The position numbers and the translations under genes are program-made. This document shows, piece by piece, positions 26,007 to 34,300 of a DNA stretch of 64,000 bases. Source of the DNA: Pirellulaceae bacterium (lineage in GTDB: Bacteria > Planctomycetota > Planctomycetia > Pirellulales > Pirellulaceae). The stretch's first letter is position 1; each line of letters opens with the position of its first letter. The notes under the pieces are model-generated. The model made no database searches. It saw only the letters and a program-made list of their open reading frames with translations, and was not told the DNA's origin. The stretch is from positions 1 to 64,000 of the forward strand of contig JAGYIQ010000012.1 in NCBI GenBank assembly GCA_018402565.1. Direction: 5' to 3'.

Positions 26007-28379
26007 ATGAATTGGCGAGACGAATCCGACAAGGCACGACCTGGTACTGGGGCGTCGGTGGGATTGTCGTCGGGTAGTCACAGTTGGTTGTTTGCTCCGG
26101 GGCGGAACTTGGTGTCGGATGCGAATGATCTCACGGCCAGTTCTTGGAGCGTTGAGCCGGCGATGGGCTGGCAAGTCTCGGCCGTAAGTGGTTCGGCTGA
26201 TTTATTGGATGCCGCCGAATTGAGTGTGACGATCGAGTTGCCGAGTGTTTTGGCGGAGCTCGAGGCGGGCTTGAGTGAGGGCGTTGCAGCGTCGTCGGCG
26301 GGTGCGGAGCTGCCTGTGGCCGATAGTGCGACGGACGCATTGGCTCGACTGCGGCTGGGTTCTGGCTTGGCAGCGCGGACGGATCGCCATGGGGACGATG
26401 TCGACGGTTCGACGCGGTGGGAGCGGGCGGCGGTTGCGGCGGCGGGCGGAATCGAGGTGCCGCTGACGCCGCAGATGGAAGATACGGATCGATTTGAGGT
26501 CCACTTGCCACCGGGGGCGATCGTCACTGCTGATGCAGGCCCCTCTGCAGAGCTCGATGGTTGGTTCCCCAGCGGGTCTGGCGGTCGCACGCCACACGGC
26601 CATGCTGACCCGACACTGGGATCGGCCGATTTCGCTGGCCAGGGGACGAGTTCGAGCAGTCCTTGGTTGGGTGTCTCTTGGTGGCATTCGCTCCGCGGGC
26701 TGCTGGGGTCGCTGGCCTCTTCGGCCGAAGCCGGCGGGAAGATGGTCGATCATGCGGTCGGCTTGGCGTTCGGAAGTTCGACGACTCTGACCAGCGAGAC
26801 GCAGAAGCTGTTGCATCAGCGTTTGCAAGTAGCGACATCGCTGTTGTTTTTTGGTTTTGTGGTTGCTCTGGTCGCGGAATCTTTTTTCTTTAGTGGGTTT
26901 GGGGGCCGAGCCGAGGTCATGCGGTTTTGGTCCGAGGTGGTATTGACCACGATGATGGGTTTGATCAGTTGGCGCTTGCTCGCTCAATGCCCGCATGTGT
27001 TTCGCAATCTGCGGTTGGTCGAGTTTGTTGTGTTCGCGTCGGCCAGTTGGATTTTGACTTTGAATTCGTGGGTGGTCTTGGAGCAGGGGGCGGCCGCCAA
27101 ACATGCGGTCTCGCTGTCGGGGCCCTGGCAGGCGTTGGTTTTCACATACGCGTTGTTTATTCCGAATCATTGGCGGCGGGCGGTGAGTGGCATTGCGGCC
27201 ATGTCGTTTGCCCCGGTGGCGATCACTCTGGCGGCGGCGGTCTATTCACCGACGGTGGGTCGATTGGCCACCGAGTCGCTCGAGTTCGTCCACGGTTTGG
27301 TGACGTTGGGGCTGATGAGTGGCTTTGCGACGGTCGCGGCGACTTGGGGGGTGTACTCGATTGGTTCGCTCCGCAGCGAGGCGTTTTCGGCCAAGCAGTT
27401 CGGGCAGTACCGCTTGAGCCGGCTGTTGGGCAGTGGTGGCATGGGCGAGGTCTACGTGGGCGAGCACCTGTTGTTGAAGCGTCCGTGTGCGATCAAAGTC
27501 ATCAAGCCGCAACAGGCCAGCGATCCGAAGATGTTGGAACGGTTCGAGCGGGAAGTGCGTTCAACGGCCAAGCTGACGCACTGGAACACAGTGGCGATTT
27601 ACGACTACGGGCGGGCCGAGGATGGAACTTTCTTCTACGTGATGGAGTATTTGCCTGGGCTTAATTTGTCGCAAGTCGTGAAGATGTTTGGCCCTTTACC
27701 GCCGGCGCGTGTGGTGCACTTGTTGGTGCAGATCTGCGATGCCTTGGCCGAGGCCCACCATCACGGGATGGTGCATCGGGACTTGAAGCCGGCGAATATT
27801 TTTGCCTCCAAGCGGGGCAGCAAGTACGACGTAGCCAAGTTACTGGACTTTGGCTTGGTGCGTCGGATGGTCAAACGCGATGGGCGTGGCGAGACCCCGA
27901 CGGGTGCGGTCGGTTCTCCTCTCTACATGTCACCGGAGCAGGCTTTGGGTCGTCCCATGGATCATCGCAGCGACATTTACAGTTTGGGCGTGACGGCCTA
28001 CTTTCTGCTGACGGGGCAGCCGCCGTTCCGCCATGCCGAGCCGCTAAAAGTATTGCAGGCGCACGCAACGAAAGCGGCGCCATCCTTTGAGTCGTTGGGG
28101 GTCGCCGTGCCAGAGGATTTGGCCGAGGTGATTCAGACCTGTATGAAGAAGCGTCCGGAGGATCGATTCGCCAACGTCGAGGCCCTGCGTCAGGCGCTGA
28201 TGAGTTGCCGTTCGGCTCAGGATTGGACTTGGCACCATTCGGCCCAGTGGTGGAAGCTGCACCGCTGCCCAGAGAAGTCCAGTCTAGACTTGGCCATCGA
28301 AAACGATCGGTTGGTAGAGTGGTTGGCCGAGACGGAACCGGGGCAGGCCGGTCCCGCTGCGGTGGCTATGCCAGCCTAG
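26007..28379 (+). CDS. membrane Ser/Thr protein kinase
   Basis: A 790-residue protein kinase. Residues 1-270 are soluble, low in recognisable motifs, rich in Ala/Gly/Ser. Residues ~275-452 hold about six hydrophobic helices, and the Hanks-type kinase domain is C-terminal (about 467-731). Visible motifs: glycine loop GSGGMGEVYVG, AIKVIK lysine, HRDLKPAN near 589, DFG in LLDFGLVRR near 613, and SPEQAL (APE equivalent). ATG at 26007 (MNWRDESDK) is chosen; the frame is open 13 codons upstream. The layout with the kinase after the membrane domain is the reverse of PknB-type receptors. Substrate and signal unknown; the downstream YqiJ/flotillin/ATPase operon may be separate. Confidence 0.9.
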   Translation: MNWRDESDKARPGTGASVGLSSGSHSWLFAPGRNLVSDANDLTASSWSVEPAMGWQVSAVSGSADLLDAAELSVTIELPSVLAELEAGLSEGVAASSAGAELPVADSATDALARLRLGSGLAARTDRHGDDVDGSTRWERAAVAAAGGIEVPLTPQMEDTDRFEVHLPPGAIVTADAGPSAELDGWFPSGSGGRTPHGHADPTLGSADFAGQGTSSSSPWLGVSWWHSLRGLLGSLASSAEAGGKMVDHAVGLAFGSSTTLTSETQKLLHQRLQVATSLLFFGFVVALVAESFFFSGFGGRAEVMRFWSEVVLTTMMGLISWRLLAQCPHVFRNLRLVEFVVFASASWILTLNSWVVLEQGAAAKHAVSLSGPWQALVFTYALFIPNHWRRAVSGIAAMSFAPVAITLAAAVYSPTVGRLATESLEFVHGLVTLGLMSGFATVAATWGVYSIGSLRSEAFSAKQFGQYRLSRLLGSGGMGEVYVGEHLLLKRPCAIKVIKPQQASDPKMLERFEREVRSTAKLTHWNTVAIYDYGRAEDGTFFYVMEYLPGLNLSQVVKMFGPLPPARVVHLLVQICDALAEAHHHGMVHRDLKPANIFASKRGSKYDVAKLLDFGLVRRMVKRDGRGETPTGAVGSPLYMSPEQALGRPMDHRSDIYSLGVTAYFLLTGQPPFRHAEPLKVLQAHATKAAPSFESLGVAVPEDLAEVIQTCMKKRPEDRFANVEALRQALMSCRSAQDWTWHHSAQWWKLHRCPEKSSLDLAIENDRLVEWLAETEPGQAGPAAVAMPA

Positions 28380-28573
28380 GGTTGGGGGGCACGGACGTCC
28401 AAATACGCGCTTTTCCGTTAAGATCTCTGCAAAACTCCCCAAAAATAATTTCTTGCGACTAAAATCCAAGCTACACTTGGGCGGAATTTGGGCAAGATTC
28501 TGCCGCCTGTCCCGAATCATCCCTCGTCTCAGCGTTACGGGTGACGTGGGACTTTTGCGAGGAGGAGACGCAG

Positions 28574-29236
28574 GTGGAAGTCATCGCCACATATTTCAAC
28601 GCCGTCAATCTGCCAGCCACCATACTGCTGTTGCTGATCATGTTGTACTGGTTGATGGTCATCTTCGGAGCCTTCGACTTGGGGGCTTTGGATTTTGACC
28701 TGGGTTGGGAGCCGGTATCGCCGACGGAGGGGGTGCCAGACATCGGTTCAGCCGCGGCGGGAGCGGGTGGGCTGTTCAAGGCGGTGCTGGGCTTTTTTTA
28801 CTTGGGGCGGGTCCCAACCATTGCCCTGTTGTCGGTGTTTGCCTTGATATTTTGGTTGGGCACGGTCCTGATCAACCAAGCGTACAATCCCCAGGCCGAC
28901 TGGGTCCGCGGGATGCTGAGCTGGGCGCCGATTGCCTTGGGCAGCCTGCTTCTGACGAAGCTGGTTCTTTGGCCTATGCTCCCATTGTTCGACGAGATGC
29001 ATCGCCGACATGGCGAATTGGAAAATACTTTGGTGGGGAAACTGGCGACGGTTGCCACCAGCGAAGTGACGGAAAGCTTTGGGCAGGTTGTGATCGAACA
29101 GCAAGGTCCCCCGATCGTGCTGAACGCTCGCGCCGCGCCCTTGGATCGCTTCACCCGAGGGCAGGTCGTCCAGATCCTGTCCCACGACTCCCAGACCAAC
29201 ACCTACTTGATCGCAGCCAGTGGAGGTAAGAAATAG
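28574..29236 (+). CDS. YqiJ-like inner membrane protein (OB-fold with membrane helices)
   Basis: A 220-residue membrane protein with three or four N-terminal helices (LPATILLLLIMLYWLMVIFG; VPTIALLSVFALIFWLG; a third near WAPIALGSLLLTKLVL) and a C-terminal soluble part ending with an NfeD-like beta barrel (GQVVQILSHDSQTNTYLI). GTG at 28574 is chosen: AGGAGG lies nine bases upstream at about 28560-28565, and the resulting N terminus is the hydrophobic MEVIATYFNAVNL. Two bases separate its stop from the flotillin gene. YqiJ (DUF1449) and YqiK flotillin form a conserved pair in other bacteria, acting together in membrane microdomains. Confidence 0.8.
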   Translation: MEVIATYFNAVNLPATILLLLIMLYWLMVIFGAFDLGALDFDLGWEPVSPTEGVPDIGSAAAGAGGLFKAVLGFFYLGRVPTIALLSVFALIFWLGTVLINQAYNPQADWVRGMLSWAPIALGSLLLTKLVLWPMLPLFDEMHRRHGELENTLVGKLATVATSEVTESFGQVVIEQQGPPIVLNARAAPLDRFTRGQVVQILSHDSQTNTYLIAASGGKK

Positions 29237-29238
29237 TT

Positions 29239-31269
29239 ATGCCTGAGATTACAATTGCTATCGTCATCATATGTGTGGTCCTGTTTTTGGCTGGCGTGGT
29301 CGCCATCGTTGTCAACTGTTTGCGGATCGTCAAACAGGGTACCGCCATTGTGCGAAACGGCATCGGCGGCACGCAGGTGGCCTTCGACAAGTTGATCTGC
29401 TTGCCACTGATCCATCGGGTCGAGTACATGGATATCTCGGTCAAGCGTATCGAGATCAAGCGGCGCGGTCAGGACGGTTTGATTTGTAAGGACAACATTC
29501 GAGCTGACATTGAAGTGGCCTTCTTTGTTCGCGTCAACATGAAGCCGGAAGAGGTGCAGAAGGTCGCGCAGTTCTTGGGTTGCGAGCGTGCCAGCCAGCA
29601 GCCGGCGTTGATGGCCCTGTTTGAGCCGAAATTCTCCGAGGCTCTGAAGACGGTCGGCAAGCACTTTGACTTCACCGAGCTGTACACGGAACGCGACAAG
29701 TTCCGCGAAGAGATCCTCCGTGTCATCGGCAAGGATTTAAATGGTTACGTGCTGGACGATGCCTCGATCGACTACTTGGAGCAGACGTCCATCGAGTTGT
29801 TGAACGACAACAACGTCTTGGATGCCGAAGGTATCAAGAAGATTACGGAATTGACCGCACAGGAGCAGGTCCGAGCCAACTTGATCCGCCGCGAACGCGA
29901 AAAGACCATTACGAAGCAGGACGTCGAGGCTCGCGAAGCAATCCTGGCTCTGGAGCGTCAACAACGCGAAGCGGAAGAGAAGCAAAAGCGTGAGATCGCT
30001 GAAATTGAAGCGCGTCAGCAGGCCGAGGCCGAGATCGTAGCGCAACAGGAACGCCAACGCTCCGAGCTGGCTCGGATCTCCACGGACGAAGAGATTGCCG
30101 TGGCCGACGAGAATCGTCTGCGTTCGATCATTGTGGCGCAGAAGAACAAAGAGCGTACCGATGCGGTCGAAACCGAGCGAGTGGAGAAGGACCGCGGCTT
30201 GGAGATCACCGAACGCGAACGCGTGGTGACCTTGGCGCAAATCGACAAAGAGAAGGTGGTCGAAGTCGAGAAGAAGAACATTCAAGAAGTGATTCGCCAG
30301 CGGGTCATGGTGGAACGGGCCGTGGTGGAAGAGCAAGAGCGGATTGAGGACACCAAACAATTTGCGGGAGCGGATCGATCCAAGCGAGTCGCGGTCACGA
30401 AGGCGGAAGAAGAGGCCGAGCAATTGTTGGTGGCGGAGATCAAGAAGGCGGAAGCCGAGTTGAAGGCCCAAGAGCACACGGCCAAGACCGTCATCATCCG
30501 CGCCGAGGCCGAGCGGAATGCGGCTGAGAAAGAATCGGAAGGCAAGAAGCTGTTGGCGGATGCCGTCAAGGTCGAGACCGCAGCGCCTGGGTTGGCCGCG
30601 GCAGAAGTCACCGAACGATCGCTGGTGGCCGAAGCCAAGGGCAAAGAAGCGTTGGCCGAGGCCCTCCGCAAAGAGGGAACGGCGGAAGCCGAAGTCATGG
30701 AACTGAAGTTCAACGCGGACGCCAAGGGCATCACCCAAAAGGCGGAAGCCATGAAGCTGTTCGACGGCGTGGGACGCGAGCACGAGGAGTTCAAGCTGCG
30801 TCTGAACAAGGATCGCGAAGTCGAGCTGGAGGCCATTGCCGTGCAACAACGCATCGCCGAGGCTCAGGCCAGCATGATCGCCAAGTCGTTGGAGACCGCC
30901 AAGATCGACATCGTCGGTGGAGACAACAAGTTCTTCGAGGCGATCGTCGGCTCGATCACTGCGGGCAAGCAAGTTGATCGCTTGGTGCAGGAAAGCCGAG
31001 TCTTGTCGGACGTGAAAGAGACGTTCTTCAATGGCGATGCGCAGAACTTCAAGCAGCAGGTCCAGCACTATGTAGATTTGTTCGGCATCACAAGCACCGA
31101 CATCAAGAACTTGACGATCTCCGCTCTGTTGGGCCAAATGATCGGCAAGGCTGAGGACTCGTCCATCCAAGGTCAATTGGAAGGACTGTTGAAGATGGCT
31201 CAGAATCTCGGGTTGGGCACGGCCAAGGCCGCCTCCATGAGTCTGTTGCCCTCGCACAAGAAGGCCTAG
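29239..31269 (+). CDS. flotillin-family protein (YqiK-like)
   Basis: A 676-residue SPFH/flotillin protein: one N-terminal transmembrane helix (residues ~5-27), SPFH domain (~35-200, including DISVKRIEIKRRGQDG and FFVRVNMKPEEV), and a long Glu/Ala/Arg-rich coiled coil (~200-530, many EAE and KAEAE runs), then a C-terminal region with GGDNKFFEAIVGSITAGKQ. It has a strong ribosome binding site (GGAGGT at 29222-29227). Flotillins scaffold membrane microdomains. It is flanked by its YqiJ-like partner and a giant ATPase in one operon. Confidence 0.92.
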   Translation: MPEITIAIVIICVVLFLAGVVAIVVNCLRIVKQGTAIVRNGIGGTQVAFDKLICLPLIHRVEYMDISVKRIEIKRRGQDGLICKDNIRADIEVAFFVRVNMKPEEVQKVAQFLGCERASQQPALMALFEPKFSEALKTVGKHFDFTELYTERDKFREEILRVIGKDLNGYVLDDASIDYLEQTSIELLNDNNVLDAEGIKKITELTAQEQVRANLIRREREKTITKQDVEAREAILALERQQREAEEKQKREIAEIEARQQAEAEIVAQQERQRSELARISTDEEIAVADENRLRSIIVAQKNKERTDAVETERVEKDRGLEITERERVVTLAQIDKEKVVEVEKKNIQEVIRQRVMVERAVVEEQERIEDTKQFAGADRSKRVAVTKAEEEAEQLLVAEIKKAEAELKAQEHTAKTVIIRAEAERNAAEKESEGKKLLADAVKVETAAPGLAAAEVTERSLVAEAKGKEALAEALRKEGTAEAEVMELKFNADAKGITQKAEAMKLFDGVGREHEEFKLRLNKDREVELEAIAVQQRIAEAQASMIAKSLETAKIDIVGGDNKFFEAIVGSITAGKQVDRLVQESRVLSDVKETFFNGDAQNFKQQVQHYVDLFGITSTDIKNLTISALLGQMIGKAEDSSIQGQLEGLLKMAQNLGLGTAKAASMSLLPSHKKA

Positions 31270-31313
31270 TTCCTTAGCCCTGGTCGTTTCTCCCTCCCCG
31301 GCGGGATCGTTAC

Positions 31314-34300
31314 ATGAGCACCCCAGTTGAGCAAACGCGGGCCGCGGACTCGGAAGCCGTGGGCGGGACGGACCCTCGTCCCGCCTCGGCCGAGTCGCTG
31401 GATCAAAGCACCTATCAAGTGCTCCGCAATCGATTGAGCCAGCAGGCTCAGTCACTTCGCGAACGACTCGATCGACTCAACGCCTTGCGGCGCGATGTGT
31501 TCGGCTCCATTCCCACGGAACTGGTTTCGACGCAGCGGATCACGACCTCGCACAACTGTGTGGCTCGGGACTTGGTCGCCATCGGGAACCACTTGCTGTT
31601 TGGCTACAACGTGCAAATGGGCCTGCGAAACGAGACTCATCTGGAGGATGTGTTCTCCGTCTACCGCCGCGACGGCGAGCAATTGACGCAGGTGGAACTG
31701 GACCTGTTGGCCGACGCCAACTTTCAGAACGACTTCCGGCAACTCTATAAGTATTACAAAGGGACTCGGTTCGCCAAGTTCCAACAGATCGGCGCCTTCC
31801 TGTACTTTGTCTTCCAGATCGGCGACGATCCGAAGAACATCAAGTCATTCAAATGGCTGTTGGATGGCCAAACGCTCCGGTATGTGGACAACCGCAGCGA
31901 TCATGAAGTCAAGTTCCCCGCCCAGCATGAATTCCAGTGGAAGCGGACCCATCGCGATCTGCACCGCAGCGGCCGCCACCCGCATATCTCGATTGAAGAA
32001 CGCGTGTTTGTTGAAACCGTCGGCGGCGATCTGACCATCAAGATCGAAGATAACACGGAAGACGGCGTCGGGATCTACAGCGAGCCCGTCGAAGACCGCG
32101 ACCAAACATTGGACGATGCCGAGATCCACTACGCGATTGTAGGCAATTTGATTTTGTTGCGTATCAAGCCGTTCCGCGAACAGAATTATCGCTACTTGGT
32201 ATTCAACGAGAAGACGTCCAAGGCCATGCGGTTGGATTCCATCCGCGACGCTTGCATTTTGCTGCCGGAAGATCATGGCTTGATCTTCAGCAACGGCTAT
32301 TACTTGCAGACCGGTGAATCAAAGTTATTCGAAACCGGGTTGGTGGATCTGGTGTACGAACGCAAGGTCCCGGCCGCCAACGGGGAGGACTACCTGTATG
32401 TGTTCTACAATCGCGTCACCGGCGTGCATCTCCTGTTGACGTACAACATGATCCAACAAGCCGTCGGAACCCCAACCACCTGTGGCGGCTTCTGCTTCTT
32501 TGAAGACGGAAAGCTGCTGTTGGTCCGAGTCGATGCCACTCCCCAAAAACATCATGCGATTCAGATTTGGCAAACGCCCTTCCTGAAGGAGGGGGTGGTG
32601 TTGCCGGGGATTGCCCAACAGGACCAAGACTCGTTCCTGTACAAGGTGGGGAATCGTGAGGTGGTGCGGGCGATGGCCGAGTGCAACGAGATTTACAACT
32701 TGGTGCACAAGGATGACTCTTACGCGAACTTGTACGTCGACTTGGTCAAACGCACCACGGACGCCATCGATAGCTACTTCTGGTTATCGCGGGCAGAGGC
32801 CGCGGATCTCGGTTCCGTTCTACAGGAGATTCGCTCGGTGGCCTCGACGGCGATCGACGAATTCGAACGTGTCACGCAGGCTCGCCGCGAGACAAAACAA
32901 CGATTTGATGGGGTCAGCAAGCGGACGGCCGATATCATTCGCCAGTCATTTCAGCGTCACTTTCAGGTGATCGACGACTTTGTCCAACAGCTGTCCGACT
33001 TGCGGACGATTCGCGGCGAGATCATCGGACTGCGGGACCTGAAGTATATCGACTTGGAGGCCGTCGAAGCCCTGGAGCAACAGGTGCGGCAGGAGACCGA
33101 GGCCTGTTCGCAGAAGAGCGTCGAGTTTCTGCTGCAGCCTCAAGCTTTAACGCCCTACCACCAACGGGTCGAGCGGCAATTGGCCGGCATCGAAAAGCTG
33201 ACCAAGGTGACCGAAGCCAATGAGTTGCAGGGCCAGATCGAACAGACCGGCAAAGATCTGGAGATGCTGATCGAGATCATCAGCAACTTGAAGATCGAGG
33301 ACGCCACGCAGCGAACCAAAATCATCGACGATATCTCCGCGATCTATTCCCAGCTCAATCAGACTCGCGCTCGTTTGCGGAACGCCACCAAACAATTGCT
33401 CAGTGTCGAAGGCCGAGCGGAATTTCATTCGCAATTGAAGCTCTTGGGCCAATCGGTGGTCAATTATTTGGAGGTTTGTGATACGCCCCAACGCTGCGAC
33501 GACTACCTGACCAAGACGATGGTCCAGTTGGAGGAACTGGAAGGTCGATTCGCCGAGTTTGACGATTTTATCTTGCAATTGGCGGAAAAACGCACGGAGA
33601 TCTATTCGGCGTTTGACAACAAGAAACTGCAATTGCAGGAGGCGCGGAGTCGACGGGCCAGTGCTCTGATGACGGCCGCTGAGCGGATTCTGGGCGGGAT
33701 TCGCAGTCGTGTGTCTCAGTTGGACAAGATCGAGGCGATCCACGCGTATTTCGCCGCCGATCTGATGGTCGAGAAGGTCCGGGACACCGTTCGTGAGTTG
33801 GGTAATTTGAACGAAACGGTCAAGGTCGATGATATCCAGAGCCAATTGAAGACGATTCGCGAGGACGCGGTCCGGCAACTGAAAGACCGACAAGATCTGT
33901 TCTTGGATGGTGGCAAAGTCATTCAGTTCGGCAAGTACAAGTTTATGACCAATTCGCAGGCATTGGACCTGACGACGGTCACCAAAGATGGGCAACTGTT
34001 CTTCCATTTGTCGGGTACCAACTACATGCGGCCGGTTCCGGCGGATGAGTTGCAGTTCGATACGGAATTGATGGCCCAAGAGGTGGTGTCTGAGAATCGT
34101 GCCGTCTATCGTGGCGAGTACTTGGCCAAGCTGTTGTACGATCGATTGTTGGGCGACGAGCAGGAACTGGCAAGTTGGTTCTCCAAGACCCAAACGGAAA
34201 TGGTTGTCGCGATTCAAAGCTTCATGGCGCCGCGATATCAGGAGAGCTACATCAAGGGAGTGCATGATCACGACGCGGCCTTGATCTTGCGAGCAGTGTT

